Positions 1-5,587 of a stretch of DNA of 5,587 nucleotides are shown piece by piece (the stretch's first letter is position 1; the number at the start of each line of letters is the position of its first letter). Position numbers and translations under genes: made by a program. The stretch covers positions 1 through 5,587 of the forward strand of contig CAJAFJ010000624.1 in the NCBI GenBank assembly GCA_903938955.1. The letters are read 5' to 3'. This DNA comes from an uncultured beta proteobacterium. Lineage in GTDB: Bacteria > Pseudomonadota > Gammaproteobacteria > Burkholderiales > Burkholderiaceae. The notes under the pieces were generated by a model, which saw only the letters and a program-made list of their open reading frames with translations, was not told the DNA's origin and searched no databases.

Positions 1-504
1 GGCGCCTGCGGCTATAGCCGCTTGCCAGTGGTCGTTAATGAACAGCAAGGCGTTGGTGCCCTGCACCGCTTGAACGGCAGCACGGATTTCGCGTTCAATG
101 GCTTGGGCATCATCCGATTTAAAGCGGAGTTGGACGGTGGGCACACCGGCCCGCGCCATGCGCCCCACCCAGGCGGCATCGGGTAGCACGGCGTATAAGC
201 CGAGTTGTTTCGGGCAAGTGGCAAAAGCCTGGTCGCGTGGCCACGCTGGCATGTCGAAATCAACGGCCTGGTCCGGCCAGTCGGTGGCCTTGAACTGGCC
301 GGTGCGGGTCGTCATGGCTTGCCAGGCGTTTGCCAGGCATTCAGCGTCGATGTCAATAAAACCCAGTGCCAGACAAGCCTGTTTGGCGGCTTGGTACACC
401 GGCGCATCGCTAGTGAAGATCGCGGGCGCTGTGATGTGAACCGGTAATGCCAGGTCGCCGTGCGCTTGGGTGATGGCTTGCGCCATGAGGTCGTGCGAGT
501 TCAT
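1..504 (-). CDS. thiE: Thiamine phosphate synthase with N-terminal extension (partial, 3' end cut by window)
   Basis: Joins HMP pyrophosphate to thiazole phosphate, giving thiamine phosphate, in the cytoplasm. The window holds the first 168 residues; the C-terminal part runs off the left edge. The ThiE barrel begins at about residue 101 (LGLYAVLPD). It shows the VQLRFK motif at 124-129, matching the family's V-Q-x-R-x-K (Q125, R127 and K129 as expected phosphate/pyrimidine ligands), and the FINDHW motif at 155-160 with the conserved N157-D158 pair. Residues 1-100 are not part of a standard ThiE, which starts close to the LxLY strand. The ATG at 504-502 was chosen because AAGGG lies 7 bases upstream and it sits 13 bases after the thiG stop. 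It is the last visible gene of the operon. Identity is secure from the motifs and context; the role of the extension is unknown. Confidence 0.9.
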   Translation of the reverse strand, partial: MNSHDLMAQAITQAHGDLALPVHITAPAIFTSDAPVYQAAKQACLALGFIDIDAECLANAWQAMTTRTGQFKATDWPDQAVDFDMPAWPRDQAFATCPKQLGLYAVLPDAAWVGRMARAGVPTVQLRFKSDDAQAIEREIRAAVQAVQGTNALLFINDHWQAAIAAGA

Positions 505-517
505 GCCTTTGCCCTTT

Positions 518-1321
518 TCAGGATTGATGCCAGAACGGCGTGCCCAGTACCGGGGTACTGGGTTGCGCCGCATGTTGCTCGGTCATGGTGCCGGCTAAAA
601 AGGCATCGCGACCGGCCTGGGTGGCACTGGCAAACGCCCCCGCCATCGTGACCGGGTCCAGGGCCAGGGCGACGGCGGTGTTGAGCAGAACGCCATCAAA
701 ACCCCATTCCATCACCTGGCAGGCATGGGATGGCAGGCCCAAACCGGCATCCACAATCATCGGCACCGCCAGGCGCTCGCGCAAGGTGCGCAGGGCGTAG
801 GGGTTGATGGGCCCTTTGCCGGTACCAATCGGTGCCGCCCACGGCATGATGGCCTGGCAACCGACATCCACCAGACGCTGGCACAGCACCAGGTCTTCGG
901 TGCAATAAGGCAAGACCTTAAAGCCGTCCTTGATCAAACGGCTCGCGCATTCCACCAGATTCAAGGTGTCGGGCTGCAAGGTATAGTCGTCACCAATCAG
1001 TTCCAGCTTGATCCACGGTGTGTTGAACACCTCGCGCGCCATCTGCGCGGTGGTGATCACTTCCTGAATGCTGTGACAGCCCGCCGTATTGGGCAAAACG
1101 GGCACAGCCAACTCGCCCAGCATTTGCCAGAAGCGGTTGCCGGTGTCTGCCGCGCTGACATTTTGGCGGCGCAGCGATGCGGTGAGCATGGCAGGCTTGG
1201 CCTTACGAACCGACTCTTCAAGTACCCGCGGCGATGGGTAACGCGAGGTGCCCAGTAGCAGGCGGCTTTGAAAAATCTCGCCGTACAGAATGAGCGGATC
1301 GGGAGAAAACGGTGCAGTCAT
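518..1321 (-). CDS. thiG: Thiazole synthase ThiG
   Basis: Forms the thiazole phosphate ring of thiamine from deoxyxylulose 5-phosphate, dehydroglycine and the ThiS thiocarboxylate. The 267-residue length fits the family. Visible family motifs are LLLGTSRYPS (21-30), LPNTAGC (76-82), WIKLELIGD (103-111), PIGTGKG (164-170), VDAGLG (190-195) and GVLLNTAVA (210-218). By family comparison K105 in WIKLEL is the lysine that forms the Schiff base with the sugar phosphate, and the glycine-rich PIGTGKG and DAGLG loops bind phosphate. The ATG at 1321 is the only reasonable start, but it has no convincing Shine-Dalgarno sequence (GTTACCACC precedes it) and follows thiS by 51 bases. The neighbours thiS and thiE support the call. 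The last codons contain a perfect inverted repeat, listed separately. Confidence 0.97.
   Translation of the reverse strand: MTAPFSPDPLILYGEIFQSRLLLGTSRYPSPRVLEESVRKAKPAMLTASLRRQNVSAADTGNRFWQMLGELAVPVLPNTAGCHSIQEVITTAQMAREVFNTPWIKLELIGDDYTLQPDTLNLVECASRLIKDGFKVLPYCTEDLVLCQRLVDVGCQAIMPWAAPIGTGKGPINPYALRTLRERLAVPMIVDAGLGLPSHACQVMEWGFDGVLLNTAVALALDPVTMAGAFASATQAGRDAFLAGTMTEQHAAQPSTPVLGTPFWHQS
543..562. repeat. Perfect 9-bp inverted repeat in the 3' end of thiG
   Basis: CCCAGTACC, two bases, GGTACTGGG form a perfect inverted repeat. As RNA it would make a stem of at least 8 bp with a CCCG tetraloop. It lies in codons for STPVLGT of ThiG, about 23 bases before the stop codon and about 38 before the thiE start. 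It could affect mRNA stability or thiE translation, or be a chance result of codon choice. Confidence 0.6.
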
Positions 1322-1372
1322 GGTGGTAACTTGAATGGGTTTTAAGGGTGTGAGTGTGGGGCTCTTCTGCCG

Positions 1373-1570
1373 TCAGCCGCCGGTGACGGGCGCGATGATG
1401 TCAATGCGGTCATCGGCCTGAAGCAGTTGGTGGGCGTACTGGGTTTTGGGCACGAACTGAAGGTTGACGGCAGCGGCAAAGGGCGGCTTGGCTTGCAACA
1501 GGGCCACGGCATCCGCCAAGGTCGCGCCCGCGGTCAGCGTGTGCGGTATTTGGTTAATAAAGACGTTCAT
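1373..1570 (-). CDS. thiS: Sulfur carrier protein ThiS
   Basis: Small ubiquitin-like sulfur carrier. Its C-terminal glycine is adenylated (by ThiF or a relative, not in this window) and converted to a thiocarboxylate that donates sulfur to ThiG. The 65 residues begin MNVFINQIPHTL and end in APVTGG, with the diagnostic terminal Gly-Gly. The length matches the family at about 65 residues. The frame is open upstream for 23 more codons, but those overlap thiO and do not resemble ThiS, so I take the ATG at 1570-1568. That start lies 4 bases past the thiO stop codon and has no visible Shine-Dalgarno sequence (CTTGACCCC precedes it), which suggests translational coupling to thiO. Confidence 0.95.
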   Translation of the reverse strand: MNVFINQIPHTLTAGATLADAVALLQAKPPFAAAVNLQFVPKTQYAHQLLQADDRIDIIAPVTGG

Positions 1571-1574
1571 GGGG

Positions 1575-2654
1575 TCAAGCGGGCAGGTGCTGGACGTCCA
1601 GCGATAAGGACTCGGCCAACGCGGAGGTGCCGGTTTCAAACAGCTCCATCACCACATCCAGCATGGCCGGTCCGATCAGATAACCATGACGGTACAAACC
1701 GTTGATTTGCATCACGCGCTCACCGAGCAGGCGAATGGACGGCAGGTTGTTCGGCAGGGCCGGGCGGCACTGGGTCACCATGTCCACAATGCGGCCTTCG
1801 GCAAAACCGCTGTCTACCGAATAGGCGGCGCTGAGCAACTCCAGGGTCGAGCGCACACTGATCTCGGACCGGTCATCGGACTCGATCTCTGTGGCGCCGA
1901 TGACGAAATAGCCATTCCCTTTGGGTGCAATGTAGATCGGGTAGCGCGGATGAATCAGCCGGGTCGGGCGCGACAAAGTCACCTCCGGCGCCAGCACCGT
2001 GATGACCTCACCCCGCACGCCGCGCAGGGCGGGCCATTGCGCGCGCGCACCCACACCACGGCAGTCGAACACCCAGTCGGGTTGGCCGGGTTGACCAGGC
2101 GCGAAATCACCACGTGAGCGTGGACTGTCCCAGTTCAGCTTGACGTTCAGGTGCTGGAGTTGCTGCAGCATGGCGGCCAGTAACTGGTGGTTGTCCAGTT
2201 GGCCTTCGCCTGGCAAATAGAGCCCGTGCGGGAAACGGCTGCCTAAAGACGGCTCCAGTTGTGCCAGACCCTGGGCATCGAGTCGTTGCGCTTTTGGCAG
2301 TTGCGGCAACGCGACCCCTGTGGCATCCATCTGGCGTGCAAACCGGTCCGCCTCAGCGGCGTCTTGCCGATGCCACAACACCATCGTTCCTTCTTGCTGA
2401 AAAAAGACCGGTTTATCCAGTTGGGCAATCAGCTGCGGCCAACGCTTGAGGGCGTGGATGCCCATGTCAACCACCGATGTTTCCGTGATTGCTGATTCTG
2501 CCAAAGGCGCCAGCATGGCGGCAGCAGCACGGGCAGCCGAGTTATGCGCTTCGGGGCCGCCGGCATCAAACAGTTCAAGCTGATGACCAGCACGCGCCAG
2601 TTGGCAGGCCAGTAAGCGGCCCATCAGGCCCGCACCCAAAATGACGATATTCAT
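1575..2654 (-). CDS. thiO: FAD-dependent glycine oxidase ThiO
   Basis: D-amino-acid-oxidase-type flavoprotein that oxidises glycine to the imine (dehydroglycine) used by ThiG, with O2 as acceptor and H2O2 as product. It has 359 residues. The N-terminal Rossmann motif is VILGAGLMGRLL, followed by an acidic end to the second strand (ELFDAG), typical of FAD-binding DAO-family proteins. The RAAAAMLAP segment matches the family's (A)xxMLAP motif. Near the C-terminus, CRPALPNNLP (R at about 297) and GLYRHGYLIGP (R at about 322) match the substrate-binding region of known ThiO. I chose the ATG at 2654 because GGAG lies 6 bases upstream; an in-frame ATG at 2666 (MEKK) would place the start inside that ribosome site. 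Gene order with thiS and thiG makes ThiO much likelier than another DAO-family oxidase. Confidence 0.92.
   Translation of the reverse strand: MNIVILGAGLMGRLLACQLARAGHQLELFDAGGPEAHNSAARAAAAMLAPLAESAITETSVVDMGIHALKRWPQLIAQLDKPVFFQQEGTMVLWHRQDAAEADRFARQMDATGVALPQLPKAQRLDAQGLAQLEPSLGSRFPHGLYLPGEGQLDNHQLLAAMLQQLQHLNVKLNWDSPRSRGDFAPGQPGQPDWVFDCRGVGARAQWPALRGVRGEVITVLAPEVTLSRPTRLIHPRYPIYIAPKGNGYFVIGATEIESDDRSEISVRSTLELLSAAYSVDSGFAEGRIVDMVTQCRPALPNNLPSIRLLGERVMQINGLYRHGYLIGPAMLDVVMELFETGTSALAESLSLDVQHLPA
1589..1602. repeat. Perfect 14-bp palindrome in the 3' end of thiO
   Basis: GCTGGACGTCCAGC is its own reverse complement. In the transcript it could fold as GCUGG-ACGU-CCAGC, 18 bases before the thiS ATG, a start that has no visible Shine-Dalgarno. 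A role in thiO-thiS coupling is possible but unproven; palindromes of this size also occur by chance. Confidence 0.5.
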
Positions 2655-2674
2655 CTTTTTCTCCATTGCGAAAT

Positions 2675-3958
2675 TTAAGCCCGTTTAGGACCCGTGAGCC
2701 AGGCTAGCGTGAAGGTCAGCGCCAGAGTGGGCAGGGCAGAGCCCCATTGCGGCGCCCATTTGGCGAGCGCGTGGTAAGTGGCAATGCCAGCGATCCAGAG
2801 CAGGGCGGCCATGAGGTCAACCTTGCGTTGTTGTGGCGCAAAGCTGGGTTGGCCAACACCGAGTCGGCCCAGAATCACACCGTACAAAGGCACAAAAACC
2901 GAACTCAACAACAGTAAAAACGGCTCCAGGCTGTGCATGGGCAACACCAGCGCCAGCCCGGTACACAGCACCGCGAGGCCCAGGCCCCATTGCCGAATTG
3001 AGATGACTGGTTTGATACTGTGGGCTGATACGGCGCCCGAATAAACATCGCCATACGCGTTGTCGATCTCGTCCACCAGGATCAGGCTCAGGGCAATCAG
3101 GCCGCCTTGCGCCAGCAGCAGGGCAGTGACCAAGTTGGCATCCGGTGCCGACACGCTGATGACCATTACGCCTAGCGCGTAGCACCAGATGTTGGCAACG
3201 GCGTAACCCAGCCAGGTGCCGCTCATGGCGCTACGCCCCGAGCGACCGTGACGGGCGTAGTCAGCCACCAGCGGCAACCACGACACCGGCATGGCAATCA
3301 CCAGGTCCATGGCGGACAGCATGCTCATGCTGCCGTCACCGGGGCGTGCCCAGAAAGCCTCAAGCCCCTGCGTCTGCAACTGCCCGCCAAACTGCCAGGT
3401 CAGCCATAGGAGCGATGCAATTACCAGCGGCAGCCCAATGCGGCTGATGATCTTGCGCACCAGTTGTGTCATGGACCCCGCCAGCAACAAGGTCAGCACA
3501 ACGCCCCACAGCAAGGTGGTGGCGACCATGCCGCCGGTGCCGTCAAGCGCCAAGCCGAAAGACTGTTTGCCAATGGCGGCGGTGCCATCGCGCATGATCA
3601 CCAGCTCGAACGTGGTCCAGCCAATTAGCTGGGCAATGTTCAAAAGAATTGGCAAGCGGGCAAACAGGCTGCCATAGGTGGTGTGCATCAGGCCCGCACT
3701 GGTCAGGCCGCTGTCGCAACCGAGTTTGGCGGTCCAGGCCAGCAGGCCGGAGCCGATCAGGGAGCCCAGCACGATGGCGATGGCTGCGTCACGGCTGCCC
3801 ACCGCGGGCACCAGGTAGGCGCCGATCTGCATCACCAGCAGCCCCACGCCCAGGCTGAACCAGAGTGAGGCGTGGTCGTGCCAGTTGAACACCCGCTCGA
3901 AGTCAGCAACCGGCGTCAAAGCCTTGTTGTCAGGGCCAGAAAAATTTGTAGTTGCCAT
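2675..3958 (-). CDS. cytX: Putative hydroxymethylpyrimidine transporter CytX (NCS1 family)
   Basis: Inner-membrane permease of the NCS1 nucleobase family, related to cytosine permease CodB. The CytX branch is predicted from riboswitch and operon linkage to import HMP, the pyrimidine half of thiamine. It has 427 residues and about 12 hydrophobic segments: roughly 31-53, 57-79, 98-121, 143-163, 171-190, 216-233, 247-270, 277-297, 322-341, 343-365, 381-399 and 409-423. Family-like motifs are WLPLVADYARHG (227-238) and DNAYGDVYSG (299-308), as in cytosine permeases. The ATG at 3958 is preceded by GGAG with 7 bases between. A TPP riboswitch directly upstream and thiO 20 bases downstream tie it to thiamine rather than cytosine use. 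Substrate is inferred, not shown; cytosine or another thiamine precursor remains possible. Confidence 0.88.
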   Translation of the reverse strand: MATTNFSGPDNKALTPVADFERVFNWHDHASLWFSLGVGLLVMQIGAYLVPAVGSRDAAIAIVLGSLIGSGLLAWTAKLGCDSGLTSAGLMHTTYGSLFARLPILLNIAQLIGWTTFELVIMRDGTAAIGKQSFGLALDGTGGMVATTLLWGVVLTLLLAGSMTQLVRKIISRIGLPLVIASLLWLTWQFGGQLQTQGLEAFWARPGDGSMSMLSAMDLVIAMPVSWLPLVADYARHGRSGRSAMSGTWLGYAVANIWCYALGVMVISVSAPDANLVTALLLAQGGLIALSLILVDEIDNAYGDVYSGAVSAHSIKPVISIRQWGLGLAVLCTGLALVLPMHSLEPFLLLLSSVFVPLYGVILGRLGVGQPSFAPQQRKVDLMAALLWIAGIATYHALAKWAPQWGSALPTLALTFTLAWLTGPKRA

Positions 3959-3961
3959 CCA

Positions 3962-3976
3962 TTTGCTCCATGCAAA
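3962..3976 (-). promoter_or_regulatory. Small stem-loop holding the cytX ribosome binding site
   Basis: On the minus strand TTTGC, loop ATGGA, GCAAA forms a perfect 5-bp stem. The cytX Shine-Dalgarno GGAG lies at 3969-3966, three bases in the loop and the last in the stem. Its distance to the ATG is 7 bases. This could be the switchable element acted on by the riboswitch, but the stem is short and AT-rich. Seen directly; its function is inferred. Confidence 0.4.
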
Positions 3977-3979
3977 AAA

Positions 3980-4014
3980 TTTGGCAGGGAGGCTGGGTCT
4001 GGCTTGGGGAGATG
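3980..4014 (-). promoter_or_regulatory. C-rich, G-poor leader tract, possible Rho-loading region
   Basis: In the transcript orientation this 35-base tract has 18 C and only 4 G and little self-pairing. It sits between the TPP aptamer and the cytX start. C-rich, G-poor, unstructured RNA is the usual character of Rho loading sites, and Rho-dependent termination is known for some proteobacterial TPP riboswitches. Two CUCC runs here (4011-4008 and 3991-3988) could also pair with the GGAG of the cytX ribosome site, though only over 4 bp. The composition is seen; the role is inferred. Confidence 0.3.
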
Positions 4015-4052
4015 CGCAGCCGACAGATGTGGTGCGTCCCGAATTAGACTTT

Positions 4053-4140
4053 TGCTTCCCTGCGCGAGGATTACCTCAATCAGGTTCAAAGGGACTTTCT
4101 CAGTCGTCCTGCCTTTGACAGCCGGACAACACCCCTAGCG
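4053..4140 (-). ncRNA. TPP riboswitch (THI box) upstream of cytX
   Basis: Cis-acting aptamer that binds thiamine pyrophosphate and lowers expression of the operon. The conserved core reads on the minus strand as GGGGTG (4135-4130), CTGAGA (4102-4097), CCCTTTGAACCTGAT (4093-4079), the GGTAATCC loop region, and GCAGGGAAG (4063-4055). P1 is a short GCU/AGC pairing, P2 is AGGG/CCCU. P3 is a 7-bp GUUGUCC/GGACGAC helix topped by a second small hairpin UGUC-AAA-GGCA. P4 pairs CCU with AGG, and P5 is UGAGG-UAAU-CCUCG. P5 departs from the common CUGG/CCAG sequence but keeps pairing, which supports a real structure. It lies 95 bases ahead of the cytX ATG. No hairpin followed by a U-run is present, so translational (or Rho-linked) control is more likely than intrinsic termination. 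Confidence 0.95.
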
Positions 4141-4143
4141 GTA

Positions 4144-4159
4144 GTGCTCAAAAGAGCAC
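4144..4159 (-). terminator. Perfect 6-bp hairpin between reductase gene and riboswitch (weak terminator or 5' stem)
   Basis: GTGCTC, loop TTTT, GAGCAC on the minus strand forms a perfect stem 15 bases after the reductase stop codon. No T-run follows (TACCGC does), so it is not a standard intrinsic terminator. It may mark or protect the 3' end of the fdxA-reductase mRNA. If the candidate promoter just upstream is real, it would instead be the first structure of the thiamine operon transcript. The inverted repeat is certain; its role is not. Confidence 0.4.
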
Positions 4160-4167
4160 AGGTCGAG

Positions 4168-4197
4168 ATTCTACTTAATCGAAAACCGGGGACTCAA
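4168..4197 (-). promoter_or_regulatory. Candidate sigma-70 promoter for the thiamine operon
   Basis: On the minus strand TTGAGT (4197-4192, four of six match to TTGACA) and TAGAAT (4173-4168, five of six to TATAAT) are separated by 18 bases. A start near 4161 would put the 5' hairpin and TPP aptamer at the very front of the RNA. The -35 box lies in the last codons of the reductase gene and the -10 box directly after its stop codon. It is the best match I see between that gene and the riboswitch; readthrough from fdxA is the alternative. Confidence 0.5.
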
Positions 4198-5275
4198 CGC
4201 CCAGTACCTTGTGCAGTTTTGGACTGGTGGTGGTGTATTGCAAAAAGACTTTTTTCTCGGGCGCAATGATGGGCATGGCACCAAAGGCGGCCAGGGCGCA
4301 TTCATGGAAGCCGCTCAAAATCAGTTTCTTCTTGCCGGGGTAAATGTTGATGTCGCCCACGGCAAAAATACCCGGTACGCTGGTCGAGAACTTTTCAGTG
4401 TCCACCTTGAGCTGCTTGCGCTCAATGTCCAGACCCCATTCGGCAATCGGCCCCAGCTTGGGGCTCAGGCCGAAGAACACCAGCAACACATCCAGCGGCA
4501 CCACGCGGGTGACTGCGTCAGCGCCGGTCACCTTGACGCCAGTGAGTAGTCCGTTTTTCTCCTCGAAGCCGGTGATTTGCCCGACGATGAACTGCATCTC
4601 GTAGGCTTCGCACAACTCGCGCATCTTGGCCACGTTGGCGGGCGCGGCTTTGAAGCCGTCGCGGCGGTGCAGCAGGATGACGCTTTCAGCCTTGTGCGGA
4701 CCTTCTTTGACAAAGTCCAGCGCCCAGTCCAGCGCGGAGTCGCCGCCACCCACAATTACCAGGTTTTTACCGGCAAAGTCGTCCGGGTTCTTGACGCGGT
4801 AAAACAGCTGCGAGCCGTCAAAAGTATCGAGGCCTTCGACCTTGAGTGTGCGGGGCTGAAATGCGCCAACACCGGCGGCGATGAAGATCGTTTTGGACAG
4901 AAAACGGGTGCCAACCGCCGTTTCAACAAAGAAACGCCCATCGTCCTGTTTTTGAACCGTGGTGACTTCCTGCCCGTAATGGAAGGTGGCGCCAAACGGC
5001 TCAATTTGCTTGAGCAGGTTGTTCGTCAGTTCCTGGCCGGTGCAGACCGGCACGGCGGGAATGTCATAAATCGGCTTGTCGGGGTACAACTCCACGCACT
5101 GACCGCCGGGGTAAGCCAGCGAGTCGATGACGTGGGCCTTGATCTCCAGCAGACCGAGTTCAAACACCTGAAACAAGCCGACCGGGCCAGCGCCGATGAT
5201 CACGGCATCGGTCTCAATAGCGCCTTCAAGGCTGGGGACGGGGGCAGTCACTTCCTGGTTCAACGGGGCTTGCAT
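4175..5275 (-). CDS. Ferredoxin--NADP(+) reductase, thioredoxin-reductase-like type
   Basis: Cytoplasmic FAD flavoenzyme that moves electrons between NADPH and ferredoxin. Numbering from the GTG at 5278 (367 residues): FAD-binding VIIGAGPVG at 26-34, NADPH-binding [12 protein letters not shown] at 174-185, HRR at 204-206 (basic residues suited to the NADP phosphate), and the second FAD motif GIFAVGDI at 303-310. The CxxC redox pair of true thioredoxin reductases is absent, and a C-terminal tail after about 340 ([15 protein letters not shown]) is typical of the TrxR-like FNR family. GTG (5278) and ATG (5275) are adjacent start codons; I give the ATG, and the GTG would add one residue. Neither has a strong Shine-Dalgarno. 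The gene begins 15 bases after the fdxA stop, so both are probably co-transcribed and the ferredoxin is its likely partner. Confidence 0.92.
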   Translation of the reverse strand: MQAPLNQEVTAPVPSLEGAIETDAVIIGAGPVGLFQVFELGLLEIKAHVIDSLAYPGGQCVELYPDKPIYDIPAVPVCTGQELTNNLLKQIEPFGATFHYGQEVTTVQKQDDGRFFVETAVGTRFLSKTIFIAAGVGAFQPRTLKVEGLDTFDGSQLFYRVKNPDDFAGKNLVIVGGGDSALDWALDFVKEGPHKAESVILLHRRDGFKAAPANVAKMRELCEAYEMQFIVGQITGFEEKNGLLTGVKVTGADAVTRVVPLDVLLVFFGLSPKLGPIAEWGLDIERKQLKVDTEKFSTSVPGIFAVGDINIYPGKKKLILSGFHECALAAFGAMPIIAPEKKVFLQYTTTSPKLHKVLGVESPVFD

Positions 5276-5290
5276 CACGCGCGGGGTCCG

Positions 5291-5587
5291 TTATTTGATC
5301 AGGTACTGGAGCTTGCCGGTCTTGTCTTTCCACTCTTCCGCATCGGGCAGGGCAGGCTTGCGTTTGGTGATGCTGGTGAACGAGGGCAGTTTGGCCAACT
5401 CGGCGTTGAGTTTGGTCATGTGTTGCTGGTCTTTGGGCACGTCTTCTTCGGCGTAGATCGCGTTCACGGGGCATTCTGGAATGCACACGGCGCAGTCAAT
5501 GCACTCATCGGGGTCGATGGTCAGGAAGTTGGGGCCTTCGCGGAAGCAATCCACGGGGCAAACGTCCACGCAATCGGTGTACTTGCA
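5291..5587 (-). CDS. fdxA: 7Fe-8S ferredoxin FdxA (partial, 5' end cut by window)
   Basis: Small electron carrier with one [3Fe-4S] and one [4Fe-4S] cluster, of the Azotobacter ferredoxin I type. The 98 visible C-terminal residues start in [15 protein letters not shown] and continue with [18 protein letters not shown], ending GKLQYLIK and a TAA stop. By alignment from memory with Azotobacter FdI, the visible cysteines correspond to C11, C16, C20, C24, C39, C42, C45 and C49, leaving only the ligand C8 beyond the edge. About ten N-terminal residues are therefore missing. A GTG within the frame at 5569 (the V of VDVCP) is not the start, because the cysteine-rich frame stays open to the window edge. 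It lies directly upstream of its probable reductase. Confidence 0.95.
   Translation of the reverse strand, partial: CKYTDCVDVCPVDCFREGPNFLTIDPDECIDCAVCIPECPVNAIYAEEDVPKDQQHMTKLNAELAKLPSFTSITKRKPALPDAEEWKDKTGKLQYLIK

Noticed and set aside
725..1258. 177-codon open frame on the plus strand opposite thiG
   Set aside because: It is antisense to a gene with clear ThiG motifs, its protein has no recognisable family features, and open antisense frames are common in GC-rich DNA.
1571..1639. Longer thiS with 23 extra N-terminal residues
   Set aside because: The extra residues overlap thiO, do not resemble ThiS, and the family begins at MxxxxN as seen from 1570.
1686..2117. 143-codon open frame on the plus strand opposite thiO
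   Set aside because: Antisense shadow of thiO with low-complexity His/Arg-rich composition and no domain character.
2655..2666. Upstream ATG for thiO (MEKK)
   Set aside because: Its ATG overlaps the GGAG ribosome site that serves the ATG at 2654, and no Shine-Dalgarno lies ahead of it.
3974..3979. Run of six T on the minus strand as an intrinsic terminator of the leader
   Set aside because: The bases just before it are C-rich and cannot form a stable GC hairpin.
4199..4208. Repeat of GGTACTGGGC shared by the reductase end and the thiG end
   Set aside because: Both copies encode Val-Leu-Gly in unrelated proteins; a 10-base match of this kind is likely chance.
4175..5278. Thioredoxin reductase
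   Set aside because: The flavoprotein motifs fit, but the CxxC redox pair is missing and the gene follows a ferredoxin, so ferredoxin--NADP(+) reductase is the better call.
1..5587. Mobile element, CRISPR array, tRNA or phage-related content
   Set aside because: No transposase, spaced direct repeats, tRNA-like sequence or composition break was seen; the genes are tightly packed and functionally coherent.

Overview
The window reads as ordinary chromosomal DNA of a betaproteobacterium. It most resembles the Burkholderiales family Comamonadaceae (Rhodoferax or Polaromonas type), judged from protein sequence character, moderately high GC and gene order; this assignment is from memory, not a search. 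Every gene I can support lies on the minus strand, so transcription runs from the right end towards the left. Both ends of the window cut through genes.

Right part (about 4175-5587): a ferredoxin and reductase pair. A 7Fe-8S ferredoxin (fdxA, 5' end cut off by the window edge) is followed 12-15 bases later by a thioredoxin-reductase-like ferredoxin--NADP(+) reductase. Together they form a plausible NADPH/ferredoxin electron transfer unit.

Middle (3959-4174): a 216-base leader. It holds a candidate sigma-70 promoter that overlaps the reductase stop codon, a short perfect hairpin, and a clear TPP (THI-box) riboswitch. A C-rich, G-poor tract follows, then a small stem-loop that places the ribosome binding site of the next gene in its loop. 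No intrinsic terminator with a U-tract is visible, so control is probably at translation initiation, perhaps with Rho.

Left part (1-3958): a compact thiamine operon, cytX-thiO-thiS-thiG-thiE. CytX is a predicted hydroxymethylpyrimidine (HMP) importer. ThiO supplies dehydroglycine, ThiS carries the sulfur as a C-terminal thiocarboxylate, and ThiG builds the thiazole phosphate. ThiE joins thiazole phosphate to HMP pyrophosphate to give thiamine phosphate. The operon therefore covers pyrimidine uptake, thiazole synthesis and the final coupling, with the riboswitch closing the feedback loop. Neither thiC nor thiD is in the window. ThiE is cut by the left edge and carries an unusual N-terminal region of about 100 residues.

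I found no unknown multi-gene system. The points worth a second look are the ThiE N-terminal extension, the regulatory layout of the leader, and short perfect inverted repeats near the thiO/thiS and thiG/thiE junctions. No gene-free stretch exceeds 300 bases.
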